DNA from: a virus
Virus record (IMG/VR): IMGVR_UViG_3300027881_000058
Coordinates: 1-28,738 of that record
Length of the DNA stretch: 28,738 bases
Direction: 5' to 3' (one strand)
In this document: piece after piece, positions 1-9,705 of the stretch
How positions within the stretch are numbered: the first letter of the stretch is position 1
Layout: each line of letters starts with the position of its first letter
Notes under the pieces: model-generated
What the model was told of the DNA's origin: nothing
What the model saw: only the letters and a program-made list of their open reading frames with translations
Databases searched by the model: none
Program-made: the position numbers and the translations under genes

Positions 1-1
1 T

Positions 2-412
2 ACTGCCGGCAGCACATTGAACCGCGGCCTCCGCGTAGCGAAAGCACGCCAAGGTGTTATGAACCGTGGTGAAAGTGCGATACGTAACCAGCGCCTGAAA
101 GATCGGTTGCAGCTTGCCAGAACAGGTATGAACCGCAAGGGGCAGGCACTGCGGCTTCAGTCACTCGGCCAGCAAATCCGCTCCGGTGTTGACATCGGTG
201 TGCAGGGTGCGAAGGACGACGCGCGTGCCTCCACTGCAGGACTGATCGGCACAGGTCTCGGCGCCGCCGCAGGTGTCCTCCGCCAGAACAAACTGAACAA
301 CGATTCCTACTTCGACTTCGGTAAGAAGAACCCCGACCCCTTTGACGTGAATACGTTGAGCGGTGACGAGTTCATAGGTGCTGAATTCAAGCCACAGCCG
401 GGGTTAGCATAA
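2..412 (+). CDS. Virion-associated protein, C-terminal part (partial)
   Basis: The frame is open to the left edge, so this is the end of a gene that starts outside the window; the first in-window start-like codon (TTG at 17) is not a credible start. The visible 136 residues are basic and repetitive at first, with MNRG or MNRK appearing three times, then have a Gly/Ala-rich hydrophobic stretch (about residues 80-95) and an acidic, Asp/Phe-rich tail. The stop overlaps the next start as TAATG, which suggests coupled translation. Its place just before the large internal virion proteins fits a small ejection or core protein in the position of T7 gp14, but no family motif is recognised, so the role is inferred from context only. 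Confidence 0.6.
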   Translation, partial: TAGSTLNRGLRVAKARQGVMNRGESAIRNQRLKDRLQLARTGMNRKGQALRLQSLGQQIRSGVDIGVQGAKDDARASTAGLIGTGLGAAAGVLRQNKLNNDSYFDFGKKNPDPFDVNTLSGDEFIGAEFKPQPGLA

Positions 413-1263
413 TGCCACTCATGGGTTTCAATCTCGATCAAGATCATGTGAGAACTGCGATGGCTCGTTCGCGCCGTGTGCACAATGACATCCCCTTCAC
501 AGGTGATCCGAACCGTGTCGGCTCGGAGCTGGAAGCCAAGGGTCTGAATGAATTCAAGGACGCTAGCAGGCGCTTCGAGGATGTGACGCAGTCTGTCGTC
601 GACGAGTCCAACCAAGTTGGCCTCAGGCAGGCAGTCAATCAAGCCGGTACGCGATCGGGAGAAGCATTCGCTGCACAGGAAAACGCCATAGTGCGCCGAC
701 AGAAAGGGTTGGGACTGAACCTCTCCGATCGCCAGCAGAAGGCACAGACGCGTAAGTTGAACCTCACGCGGGAGCTTGCGAAAGCCAGCGCTAAAGGATC
801 GACGCGCCGAGGCTTCCGTGACCGCGCAGATGCAGCCCGCCGAGGCGCAGGCGCCTTGGAAGATCAGGCCTTCGCCATCGAGTCGAGTGCAGAAGTTGGT
901 CTCGCGAATGCAGCGGGGCAGGAACAGGTTCGCCTCGCACAAGAGCGGGCTGCTAAGAAGCAGTCACGCAATGCTATTATCGGATCGGTCATAGGCCTCG
1001 GTGCCATGTTCCTGTCCGATGAGAATGTAAAACTCAGTAAGCGGCCTACAGCTTCACTGCTCGACAAGCTGAAGAAAGTCCGCGTGGAGCAATGGAAATA
1101 CAAGGGTGAGGACGCAGATCACATCGGCCCATACGCGCAGGAATTCAATGACACGTTTGGGGTAGGTCAAGACGACAACTCTCAGATCTCAGTGCTCGAC
1201 GCCCTCGGTGTCACGCTGGGCGCTGTCAAAGAATTAAACGAGAAAATAGATGACCACGCGTAA
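412..1263 (+). CDS. Virion protein with C-terminal S74-like intramolecular chaperone domain
   Basis: This 283-residue protein has a charged, Ala/Arg/Gln-rich, probably helical N-terminal 190 residues. From about residue 199 it resembles the peptidase S74 / intramolecular chaperone domain of tail fibres and spikes: a short hydrophobic segment, then FLSDENVK, a helix with LLDKLKKVRVEQWKYKG, then the HIGPYAQEF box and a final helix ending in KELNEKI. In fibres this domain helps trimerisation and often cuts itself off. Here it sits on a short protein between two candidate ejection proteins, so it may be a structural remnant or a folding aid, not a fibre tip. The start overlaps the previous stop (TAATG), and the end overlaps the next gene by 14 bases. 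Confidence 0.72.
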   Translation: MPLMGFNLDQDHVRTAMARSRRVHNDIPFTGDPNRVGSELEAKGLNEFKDASRRFEDVTQSVVDESNQVGLRQAVNQAGTRSGEAFAAQENAIVRRQKGLGLNLSDRQQKAQTRKLNLTRELAKASAKGSTRRGFRDRADAARRGAGALEDQAFAIESSAEVGLANAAGQEQVRLAQERAAKKQSRNAIIGSVIGLGAMFLSDENVKLSKRPTASLLDKLKKVRVEQWKYKGEDADHIGPYAQEFNDTFGVGQDDNSQISVLDALGVTLGAVKELNEKIDDHA

Positions 1264-3253
1264 CGTACAAGCAGGACTTACTGGATTCATCCAAGCGTTC
1301 AGCGCAGTTGACGCTGTGGGTTCACGGCGCCGACGAGAGAAGCTTCTCGATGAGCGGCTGGAAGATGAGCGCGCCTTCCGCGCACAGCAGGTTGAGTTCC
1401 AACAGTCGGCTGAGGACAGGGCACAAACTGAGTTCGATGAGACCAGAGAAGCCAAAGAGAGACGTAGGGCAGGCGATGCCATTGGACTAGACCCAGCCTC
1501 TACTAATGCGCAGCTGAGAGAAGCAGCTCAGTGGAGCGCAGTTGCACAGCAGAAATTGCTGGAGCGACAGTCGCGAGCAGAAGGGACTGCCGCCCTCGGT
1601 GCCATAGGTGATGCGCAACTCGCGGCGCGTCAGGTAGCGGGCTCAGTAGATGGGGCTCGTGGCGAAGACACTGAGCAACTTAGTGGCTTATCTACTCAGG
1701 TTGGAGCTGCTCAGTTACCCGGTGACATAGCTGCTACGAGGAAGATATCCAAAGCTGAAATAGCACGGCAGCGCGGCGAAGGTGGCCCGACGCTGTTACC
1801 TAACGCAGTAGAGGCAGTAAGTGGGCTCCCCGGACTCCACGTCGACATGCCAGCTGACTTCCTGACTGGCGCCGAGATCACGGAATTTGGCAGGACCAAC
1901 CCTGATGAGGCAGCGGCCATTCGTCGCCGGCAGAAAGCTGAGCTTCTTGAGGTTGACCCACGTGACGGCACAGCAACACCAGACTTTCGTGCAGCGAAGG
2001 CAGCGGGCGCTGAATTGCGATGGGTCGAAGCGCTCGACGCTAATAACGTCGCGGGCGATCAGCAGCGCCAGCTCATCAAGGAAAACCCGACTGCAGCCAC
2101 GGCGCAGTATTTCGAAGCGCGCAACTCCCTCACACCAGAGACAAGGCGTGCCACTGACAAAATGATGAAGCCAGCCGTAGAGCAGTCTATGGCTGAGCAG
2201 CGTATGATATTGGATGCTCCCGACGCTGACCCCACATCACAAGATTCAAGGCGGGCGCGCACCGCATACTCACGTGCGCTCGCCGTAGACCACGCGATCG
2301 TCACCGGCTATGACCCGGCGAAGGAAGTCGGCATCCGCGCCACAGGTATCCCCAGCGGCAACGAAGAGCTTGGTGAGGATTTCAAGGGGCAGCTTGAGAC
2401 TGGCCCACGTACAGACGGCATGATCTCAGATAACAAGCAGCGGCAGGCTACATCGCAGCTGATCCGTGACTATGCTAACCCGACCAAGAAAGCGTCACCG
2501 CAGCAGCTCAAGAACTTGTACATCGCTGTGCAGGCAAAGCTGATCACCCCCGAACAAGCAACGTGGGCGTCATGGCACGGTGGCCAACTGCCGGGAGCAA
2601 TGCCCGAGCACATCGTGGTGCCCAAGGGCTCTACGCTGATTGCGAAGGATAGCCGAGGGAACTTCCGCCTCATTCATTCCGGTGCAGTGACTGATCGGCA
2701 GATGAACGAGATGTCTCCGAGCAGCCGGATAGCGCTCAAGACTCACTTCGATCAGTTCAACACCGCGGACGACGACAAGCGAGGTGCGCGCTACCAGAGT
2801 GCCTTCATGGAATTCCTGGGACGCACGCGCAACGTAGCGAGCAGCCAAGGCATAGACCTCAGCAGCGACATTGATTTGGTTCAGCTTGCTGCGCGCTTCC
2901 ACGCTGTGTCTATGTTCAAGCGGGAATACGATGAGAACTTCTGGGAGTTTGGACCAGACTTTTTCGGCAAGCGCGACGACTACGCCGAGCACTTCGACGA
3001 GTTCGACGCGTCTGTGTACGGCACCAAGGTCGACGACTTCCTAGCTGCCAAGCACAAAACGATTCTCGACGAGTTCAGTCACATCAACGTCAATCCCATT
3101 CAGGGCGGCGGCATCGATGCTGCCGGCTACCGACAGGCACTGAAGTTCGATAACCCACCGGCGTATGCGGAGCTTAATCGCCGCGTTCCATCCGATACTG
3201 ACCTTGCGGCGCTCATGCTAGAAGAGGCGCAGCGCCAACAGCTAGAGCAGTAG
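1250..3253 (+). CDS. Large internal virion (ejection-type) protein
   Basis: This 667-residue protein shows no catalytic motif that I recognise. Residues about 24-76 are very rich in Arg, Glu and Gln (SRRRREKLLDERLEDER and onwards) and look like a long coiled coil. The rest is mixed alpha-helical with Ala/Asp/Gln-rich segments and no membrane span or signal peptide. Size, composition and position between a small virion protein and a 1855-residue protein match the T7 gp15-like slot, whose products enter the cell envelope during genome ejection. That is inference from gene order. The start overlaps the previous gene by 14 bases, and the next gene begins 3 bases after the stop. Confidence 0.65.
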   Translation: MTTRNVQAGLTGFIQAFSAVDAVGSRRRREKLLDERLEDERAFRAQQVEFQQSAEDRAQTEFDETREAKERRRAGDAIGLDPASTNAQLREAAQWSAVAQQKLLERQSRAEGTAALGAIGDAQLAARQVAGSVDGARGEDTEQLSGLSTQVGAAQLPGDIAATRKISKAEIARQRGEGGPTLLPNAVEAVSGLPGLHVDMPADFLTGAEITEFGRTNPDEAAAIRRRQKAELLEVDPRDGTATPDFRAAKAAGAELRWVEALDANNVAGDQQRQLIKENPTAATAQYFEARNSLTPETRRATDKMMKPAVEQSMAEQRMILDAPDADPTSQDSRRARTAYSRALAVDHAIVTGYDPAKEVGIRATGIPSGNEELGEDFKGQLETGPRTDGMISDNKQRQATSQLIRDYANPTKKASPQQLKNLYIAVQAKLITPEQATWASWHGGQLPGAMPEHIVVPKGSTLIAKDSRGNFRLIHSGAVTDRQMNEMSPSSRIALKTHFDQFNTADDDKRGARYQSAFMEFLGRTRNVASSQGIDLSSDIDLVQLAARFHAVSMFKREYDENFWEFGPDFFGKRDDYAEHFDEFDASVYGTKVDDFLAAKHKTILDEFSHINVNPIQGGGIDAAGYRQALKFDNPPAYAELNRRVPSDTDLAALMLEEAQRQQLEQ

Positions 3254-3256
3254 CCC

Positions 3257-6200
3257 ATGGCTATTAACGTCTCTGACTTCGTAAGTCCGGAGGCTCTGTC
3301 GCAAGCCGCGGAGCCGGGGCCACTGCAGGATCCTGGCCAGTTGCCAACCGGTGGCCTGAACGTGGCCGACTTCGTCAACCTTCCCGCACCACCTAGTCTG
3401 GACAAGAATCTGTTTGAGGACTTTGGCAGTGGACTAGCTCAAGGCCATGAAGGGCTGGTAGCTGGATTCAAAGGTGTGGCATTCCTCCTCGGCCGTGAGC
3501 TGGGCCTCGAAGGCATTGAGCAGTTCGGACTCAAGGGGTTCGAAGCTGCGCAGCTTAAGGGCTCCCAGAACCAAGCATCCGTAAGCTCGCTCGCAGAGAT
3601 CGAGGACAAAGGGGACTTTTTCCAATGGGCGGCACAGGGGCTCGGGCAGGCCTTGCCGTCTCTGGCCCTGATGATGACAGGTGGTGGTATTGGCGGCGCA
3701 GTGGCTCGCAAGTCAATAGAGACAGGCATAAAAAGGACACTCGCTCAGCAGATGCGTAAGCAGCTGTTGGGTAAAGGATTCTCCAAGGCAGCTGCGGACG
3801 ACGCTGTTACGCGTGCCTTCCAGTCACAGTTTGCCAAGAAAATGCTGATGGACGGCATCACGAAGGGCACACCGAACGCTGAGCTGATGTCTGTCGCTTT
3901 CCGTAAGGGAGCGGCCCACGCAGTCCTACCGTCCTCTGCGTTGCCCCAGATTGGACATGTGGACATAGAGCTGCATGAGGCTGGCATAGACGCGGGCCTC
4001 ACGTCGATCCTCGCTGGCACCGCAGCAGGCGCTCTGGATGCGATCCCGGCCTTGAGGCTGATGAAAAAGATGTTCCCCGGCGTCGCCCCGAGCGTCGCCA
4101 AGTCCTACGTGAGGGACATAGCGGTGGCTGCAGGGAAGCAGAAGCTGATTGAGGGCTCCACAGAAGGCGCTCAAGAAATGATCGCCATTGCTGCGCTCGC
4201 TTACCACGACCCTTCATTCGACCCGACCTCTCCAGAGAGCATGATGAGAGTCGCTGACGCCGCAGCAGTCGGTGCCTTGGTTGGTCTCGTAACTGGCGCA
4301 GGTGCACAGGCGTTCGGTGGCCGTGCTAGGACTCCGTCGACCCCACGTCCACGTAAGAAGGGAGAGGCGAAGCGACTCATCCCCTCCTTCAAATTCGAGG
4401 AAGAAAAGCCCGCCGCTCTGCCGGAAGGCTTTAACCCGGCCGACAACACGTTCTTTGATGAAGTGCGTGGCCGCGTCAATGCCGCCGTAGGGAGCGTGCT
4501 TGACCCAATATTTAATTCAACACGTGATCAGGCACAGGATGCGCTGGACGGGTTGGACACAGGCTTCAAGGGACAGCTGAACAAGGTGGGGAGCAAGATC
4601 TCCGGCCTCGTCGACAAGATACAAGGGCGCTTCATTGAAGCACACCGTGACCAGATCGATACGATCAGGCAGTTCGCCTCAGATACGGCGCAATCTATAT
4701 ATGAGAGCGCCAGCACATTGACTGACCCGAATGCTCGCGAGGCGTTCGTGGAGCGTGGGCTCTTCAACCTGCGGGAGAAAGTGCATGCGCTGACTGAGCC
4801 GCTCAAAAAGAAAGCCCAGTTGTCAGGGCAGAGTTTCCAGCAAAGCGTCGACTCCTTCGAGGACTTGGGCGAGTTGATCGACAAGCAGCAGCAGAAAGAG
4901 TTGCAAGAGGAGGAAGAGGCCTTTGAGCCGAGGGAGGGGCATGAAGTGCCGGTCAGGTACACCTTCGGCAAGGACAATACAGGCGGCATCAACACCGAGA
5001 ACAAACTGTTCGACGCAGTGGATCCTGACGCAGCTGTCGGATGGCAGACCAAAGAGCTTGCCCTTCGACAGCTGAATAAGCTCAGAGCGCAGTTCCCAAG
5101 CGTGTCCAAAAGCGCGTGGGCGCTCAAGCAGCTGGCAGACGGCAAGTGGGTAGCTGAGGTTGCGACCTCTGAGGGCAACAAGCTCCTGACTCAGGACGCT
5201 CAGTTGAATTCAGCGATCGAAGAGGCGCGCGTGATCGCACGTGGCAAAGAGAAGCCTGGTCGACCGCGAGGCAAGATAGAGTCAGTCCGCACTCCGGGCA
5301 AACAAACAACTGTCGATCTGCGGCGTCTGGCAAATGTCGGCCGCACTCTCAACGAGCAGGCTGTGACACTGAGGCAAGGACTGATCACAGCTTTGGGCCG
5401 TATATTCGAGCGGGGCGGGATGACTCGCGGGCAGTTCCTCAGGGCAGTTCGCACGTACGATAAGGCGTTCCCGAGAGAGAAGGCCGACGCTACTAAATTC
5501 AACATAGGTAAGCGTGGAGAGGACGCTGACGTGCGCTTGCGTGATGACATACGTGAACCACGTGACCGCAAGAACATCGCCCGTAACCGAGAGCTTGAGG
5601 GTAACCTTGTCGGTCCCGAAGACGCACCTGAAGGTGACGCGCGCATACAAGTTAAGCTCCCGTTCAGAGATCCAAAGCTAGGCCCTGTAACAGCCGAGGA
5701 GGTATTGGGGCGGCGAGAGGGCAAGCAGCTTGTCGACACCGACTCTGCCGCAGACGATACCAGTTTGGCGGGCAAGACACCGAGTGAGGCGCAGGAAGCA
5801 CGGCGCGCTGCACGTGAAGCGTCAGTGCCCAAGGCAGACACCGAGGTATCGCAAAGTAAAGATCGCGGCAACATAAGAACGGAGACGAAGGACAAGCCGC
5901 AAGTAGAAATCATTACCAGCGGTATATCAACCGAGCTGGAGTTGGGTGCAGAGCTGGTCGCACTTGTTAAGCGCTTCACAAATCTGCTGACAAATAAAAA
6001 GACGCGCGTAACTATCGTTGAAACCAAAGACATGAACGTCGTTGAGAATCATCCAAATTCTTCTGAGCGATTGAGAGACATGACGGGCACGATCGACTTC
6101 ATGATCATGGAAGCTATATCGCCCGCGTCAGTGATCTACGATGCTGAAACAAACGATGTCTTCATCTTCATCAATGACCTCTCGCGAAACAAAGCCCAGA

Positions 6201-8824
6201 CCGTGGGATTTCTTATGCACGAGCTTGGTCACGTCGTACACTTCGATACGTGGGCACACCTAAACAAAGCAGAGCAAGACTCCTTATGGAACGCGTTCAA
6301 AGCAGACGTCGAAGCAGGACGCACTACTGGTGGGGCGCTGCAGGGTCAGGCTGCTATTGAAGGATTTGAAAATCTTGTTGATCCAGATACGCCGTCGGCA
6401 CTGTCGATATTCGAGTTCCGTGAGTGGATGGCCGACCAGTTTGTTTTATGGACAACTGGACGTAGCAAACCTCGCGGTGTGCTTAAAACATTCCTCGAGG
6501 AATTGGGCGCAAAACTCAAGCAACTCTATGATTACATTCAACAAAATCCAGGACGTATGGGCAAGTTGAACGAGACTTATGCACAGTTCGCAGATGCGGT
6601 TGCGAGGAAAGCTGTTGGGTTAAATCCCCCCGGAGTAAATTACTTTGTGCGTGAAGGACCTGCTGGACGCGGGCTCAAAACGATAATGACCCAGATGGTG
6701 GCGGACCTACCAATCACAGACCTGACCGACATCGACGCAGCGATGGCCGAGCTAGCCGCGCTTGAAGAGGCCGATGCCGATATCATTGCTAGCGGTGTTG
6801 TTGCTATACCAGTTAACCAAAGAGCACAGTTGCAGAAACGCATTGCCAAGTACCCACAGCTCGTAAAAAATGTACAGGTGTTTAACAAGTGGGTGAAGAA
6901 TGCGTGGGACCTGATACTGTCGCCGGCGACACACACCATGCGACAGATTGGTATCCGCGTTCCCGTCGCGAATGAGATCGCAAACATCTTTGGGCGCAAC
7001 ATCGGTAAGCCCAAGGACTCGCAGAATTACCACGACCGAACATCACAGATGAACGGCTCGTGGAGCGAAAAGTTTTTTATCATAACCAAAGGCATGACGC
7101 CAGCACAGAAGGAATCACTTGCTCGCAGGCTGCAAGCCCTCGACGGTACAAGCAACAAGCCGGAGACGTTGCGTGAGCAGCAGATGCGGAAGTTCTTTGA
7201 CGACATGCTCGTGTATATACGTGAGTCTGGTCTGCCTGTAGCGAAGGTCAAGAACTACTTCCCGCGCGCGTTCAACTACGAGCTGCTCACGCTGGACGAG
7301 AATGAAATAGTTGCACACCTGCAAAAGAACCACGGCATGTCGCTGGACAATGCTCGTTCGTTCTACCAGTCAATGTCGTCACCAGAGATGCGAGCAGACC
7401 AAGCACTCGGTGAAACAGCGCCAGCATTCAAGGCCATGAGGTCTCGTACTCTGACGGATTCCTTCTTCGACAAGTATCAGAGCGACACGCTCGATGGCAT
7501 CGTAACAAACTACATCAACTCCGCAGTCAAGCGCGCTGAGTACAACAGGTTCTTGGGAGAGAAGGCCCCACGTGGTGCCACTCGTGCAGACGACCTTAAG
7601 AAGAGCACGTGGGATCCGAAGGGCAAGCTGAACAGGTTCATGCTAAAGGCAAAAGATCAGGGCGCAACGGCGGACGACCTCAAGACCATGGGCATGTACA
7701 TCGATGCTCAGCTCGGCATGCTCGGCCGCGATAACAAGATCGCTAAGAAAGGGCGCACAGCCATGGCTGCCATGGTCGCCTACCAGAACATGCGTGTTCT
7801 CCTATTCACCGTGTTCGCATCATTCCCTGACTTGATGGGGCCATCTATCCGGGCAGGCAGCATGACAGACGCGTTCAAGAGCCTCTCAGGTAAGATGTGG
7901 ATGCTGATGCAAACAGATACTGACCTCGCAGACATGGCACGCGCGTACGGAATCATCTCGCGCGAGGCGTCGAACCACATCATGACAGAGTACGTGGACA
8001 ACCACTTCATGCCCCCCACACTGCGCAGAATGAACGAGGCCTACTTCAAGTGGACCGGACTGAACTGGTACACTGACTTCACGCGCAAGATGGCGCTGGC
8101 TGTAGGCGTTGACTACGTGAAGAACATGGCTCGCCGCTCCGCGGATCCGAGCATAAGATCGCGCGAGCGAATCAAAGCGCAAGCCGCGCTCAAGGAGCTG
8201 GGGCTCACCAAGCAAGCTGTCGAAGCGTGGGTAGCAGACGGCGAGCAGGTGTGGGGCAGCCAGGCATACACCAAGACCGGCAAGGCTGCGCGAGCAGACC
8301 AAGCTGTGTCTGAGTCCCTCGTACAGTTCGTCAACGAATCAATTATGCGGCCGAACGCATCACAGCGGCCGATCCTGGCTTCACACCCGAACGCCATGCT
8401 CGTGTTCCACCTGAAAGGATACATGTTCTCCATGTACGAGGTCGTGGTCAAGCGCATGATGCACAACTTCAATTTGTCCAGCACTGACTACCAGTCTGCG
8501 GCGGCGCTCATGCCGGCGGTCGCAATACTCGGCCTGACAGCTGTTGGGTTGGAGCTGCGTGAGCTGCTACAGTATGCCTTCACCGGGCGCACCCCTCCGA
8601 CCGACAGGATGGGTGGCTTGGAGTACGTTGGGACTTTGGTGGACCGCAGTGGACTACTGGGACAGAGCCAGATGGCATTCGACGGGGCCAGCGGCGACCT
8701 CATGTTCCTCGGCGGGCCGGCGATAGAACAGATCGGCAGCGCAGTGATGAATCCAAGCAGATTCAAGCTGTCCAGGGCTACGCCTGTGCTCAGTCAAATG
8801 CCCTCGCTGCGACAGTTCCTATAA
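3257..8824 (+). CDS. Giant virion protein with HELGH zinc-metalloprotease motif
   Basis: At 1855 residues this is the largest gene in the window. It has several visible zones. Gly/Ala-rich hydrophobic stretches near residues 130-150 and 335-355 could touch or insert into membrane. Residues about 400-900 are charged and probably coiled. HELGH lies at residues 988-992, inside FLMHELGHVVHFD, a zincin zinc site, with Glu1053 and Glu1056 in FEFREWMADQF as candidate third ligands. The C-terminal third is helical and ends with a hydrophobic zone near 1750. It occupies the T7 gp16-like slot but I see no transglycosylase motif; a protease may take that role. The conserved-looking stretch around residues 1685-1730 recalls large polyvalent phage proteins (LPD families); this is a tentative match. 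The metalloprotease zone is AT-richer than its flanks. Confidence 0.75.
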   Translation: MAINVSDFVSPEALSQAAEPGPLQDPGQLPTGGLNVADFVNLPAPPSLDKNLFEDFGSGLAQGHEGLVAGFKGVAFLLGRELGLEGIEQFGLKGFEAAQLKGSQNQASVSSLAEIEDKGDFFQWAAQGLGQALPSLALMMTGGGIGGAVARKSIETGIKRTLAQQMRKQLLGKGFSKAAADDAVTRAFQSQFAKKMLMDGITKGTPNAELMSVAFRKGAAHAVLPSSALPQIGHVDIELHEAGIDAGLTSILAGTAAGALDAIPALRLMKKMFPGVAPSVAKSYVRDIAVAAGKQKLIEGSTEGAQEMIAIAALAYHDPSFDPTSPESMMRVADAAAVGALVGLVTGAGAQAFGGRARTPSTPRPRKKGEAKRLIPSFKFEEEKPAALPEGFNPADNTFFDEVRGRVNAAVGSVLDPIFNSTRDQAQDALDGLDTGFKGQLNKVGSKISGLVDKIQGRFIEAHRDQIDTIRQFASDTAQSIYESASTLTDPNAREAFVERGLFNLREKVHALTEPLKKKAQLSGQSFQQSVDSFEDLGELIDKQQQKELQEEEEAFEPREGHEVPVRYTFGKDNTGGINTENKLFDAVDPDAAVGWQTKELALRQLNKLRAQFPSVSKSAWALKQLADGKWVAEVATSEGNKLLTQDAQLNSAIEEARVIARGKEKPGRPRGKIESVRTPGKQTTVDLRRLANVGRTLNEQAVTLRQGLITALGRIFERGGMTRGQFLRAVRTYDKAFPREKADATKFNIGKRGEDADVRLRDDIREPRDRKNIARNRELEGNLVGPEDAPEGDARIQVKLPFRDPKLGPVTAEEVLGRREGKQLVDTDSAADDTSLAGKTPSEAQEARRAAREASVPKADTEVSQSKDRGNIRTETKDKPQVEIITSGISTELELGAELVALVKRFTNLLTNKKTRVTIVETKDMNVVENHPNSSERLRDMTGTIDFMIMEAISPASVIYDAETNDVFIFINDLSRNKAQTVGFLMHELGHVVHFDTWAHLNKAEQDSLWNAFKADVEAGRTTGGALQGQAAIEGFENLVDPDTPSALSIFEFREWMADQFVLWTTGRSKPRGVLKTFLEELGAKLKQLYDYIQQNPGRMGKLNETYAQFADAVARKAVGLNPPGVNYFVREGPAGRGLKTIMTQMVADLPITDLTDIDAAMAELAALEEADADIIASGVVAIPVNQRAQLQKRIAKYPQLVKNVQVFNKWVKNAWDLILSPATHTMRQIGIRVPVANEIANIFGRNIGKPKDSQNYHDRTSQMNGSWSEKFFIITKGMTPAQKESLARRLQALDGTSNKPETLREQQMRKFFDDMLVYIRESGLPVAKVKNYFPRAFNYELLTLDENEIVAHLQKNHGMSLDNARSFYQSMSSPEMRADQALGETAPAFKAMRSRTLTDSFFDKYQSDTLDGIVTNYINSAVKRAEYNRFLGEKAPRGATRADDLKKSTWDPKGKLNRFMLKAKDQGATADDLKTMGMYIDAQLGMLGRDNKIAKKGRTAMAAMVAYQNMRVLLFTVFASFPDLMGPSIRAGSMTDAFKSLSGKMWMLMQTDTDLADMARAYGIISREASNHIMTEYVDNHFMPPTLRRMNEAYFKWTGLNWYTDFTRKMALAVGVDYVKNMARRSADPSIRSRERIKAQAALKELGLTKQAVEAWVADGEQVWGSQAYTKTGKAARADQAVSESLVQFVNESIMRPNASQRPILASHPNAMLVFHLKGYMFSMYEVVVKRMMHNFNLSSTDYQSAAALMPAVAILGLTAVGLELRELLQYAFTGRTPPTDRMGGLEYVGTLVDRSGLLGQSQMAFDGASGDLMFLGGPAIEQIGSAVMNPSRFKLSRATPVLSQMPSLRQFL

Positions 8825-8826
8825 GG

Positions 8827-9174
8827 TTGCAGCCCCTTACAGTACATAGGAAACTACCACTATGGCCAACGGAAACGGAAAAGCATCAGTCCTCGATATC
8901 GCCCACCGCATAGGAATATGGGGCGGGATGATCGCGATGTTCATCTACGTGCTGAACATTGGGCAATGGGTAGGTGCCGCTGACGAGAAGTTCAAGGACG
9001 CCGAGACTGTGGAGGAGAAGCAGGATGCTCTCATACTACAGGTCAATACTGTAGCCGTTCTCCAAGCAACGCAGACCACAGCCATCGAGGCCAATAAGAC
9101 AGCCATCGAGACCAGCAGGAAGGAGATCCTGGAAGCCATTAAGGAGGCGAACGAGGACTAGCTATTGCAGCCCC
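8827..9174 (+). repeat. TTGCAGCCCC repeated in two adjacent intergenic gaps
   Basis: The 10-base string TTGCAGCCCC is present at 8827-8836, just after the 1855-residue gene, and again at 9165-9174, just after the next gene. Both copies lie immediately behind a stop codon in short intergenic gaps. It could be a small regulatory or processing motif, or chance. The 9162-9222 gap also contains a seven-codon ORF (start at 9194) ending just before the next start. Confidence 0.25.
8862..9161 (+). CDS. Small membrane protein with one span and coiled coil, holin candidate
   Basis: The 99-residue product has one hydrophobic segment at about residues 17-36 (IGIWGGMIAMFIYVLNIG), flanked by a polar N-terminus, followed by an acidic and Ala/Glu/Lys-rich helix with TAIEANKTAIETSRKEI, likely a coiled coil. 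The start follows TAGGAAA with good ribosome-binding spacing. One-span proteins with a cytoplasmic or periplasmic coil occur both as class III holins and as virion-associated membrane proteins. Distance from the endolysin (1.5 kb) makes the holin idea only one of two options; the 59-residue protein at 12071 is the other holin candidate. Confidence 0.65.
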   Translation: MANGNGKASVLDIAHRIGIWGGMIAMFIYVLNIGQWVGAADEKFKDAETVEEKQDALILQVNTVAVLQATQTTAIEANKTAIETSRKEILEAIKEANED

Positions 9175-9222
9175 CAGCGCTTTGAGAGACAATCATGCCT
9201 ACATTTACAAAGGACTAAGACA

Positions 9223-9696
9223 ATGACGTCGTTATCCCCGAACATTCTGCTCGACAGAGCTATCCAAGAGCGTATCGCTACTGCTCTGGAAACCTATCCG
9301 GCTCAAGTTGGCGCTGGTGGATTCACTGTTTCGTATGTCTTCCCCGCAAAGGACTTCGGCGCTGGCTGGACTGAAGATATTCAAAGCCCCGCTGGGCTCC
9401 GCGGCAAAGTTATGAACGTCGTGCTGACTAACGTCACGGAAGCGTTCGTAGGCACCACCTCAGTAGGTCCGGTCCTCGTTGGCATACAAGGCGGGGACGC
9501 TGACGCTTACGCAATCAGTGAAGCAATGACTGCGACGCTAAGTATAGCCAACGCAACTGAGAACCTGTCTGTTAGGATGGGCGTTGTTGGGGTGATCCCC
9601 GCCGCCGATGACATCCTCGTAACCGGCCCCATAAACGTCGGTGGCGCGATCACCGGCATCTGTGATGTCACAGTCACAATCAAATACTTCGTATAG
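9223..9696 (+). CDS. Virion surface-type protein, first of three tandem paralogues
   Basis: This 157-residue protein begins a run of three related genes. Shared blocks are an N-terminal LDRAIQERIAT helix, a FTVSYVF-type strand, DFGAGW, a GLRGKV block, an NVTEAF block, VLVGI, a late IPAADDILV block and a C-terminal VTVTIKYFV strand. The pattern suggests a mostly beta protein with a short N-terminal helix that may anchor it to a partner. I do not recognise a named family. Placement among virion genes suggests a capsid-decorating or tail-surface protein. The ribosome site is AAAGGA, 8 bases before the ATG. Confidence 0.75.
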   Translation: MTSLSPNILLDRAIQERIATALETYPAQVGAGGFTVSYVFPAKDFGAGWTEDIQSPAGLRGKVMNVVLTNVTEAFVGTTSVGPVLVGIQGGDADAYAISEAMTATLSIANATENLSVRMGVVGVIPAADDILVTGPINVGGAITGICDVTVTIKYFV

Positions 9697-9705
9697 GAAA
9701 CGATC

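Noticed and set aside
307-942. Antisense ORF of 211 codons at the left edge
   Set aside because: Overlaps two coupled plus-strand genes and looks like a frame shadow.
5200-6033. Antisense ORF of 277 codons
   Set aside because: It is Ser/Arg-rich and lies fully antisense to the giant virion gene, with no ribosome site; a shadow frame.
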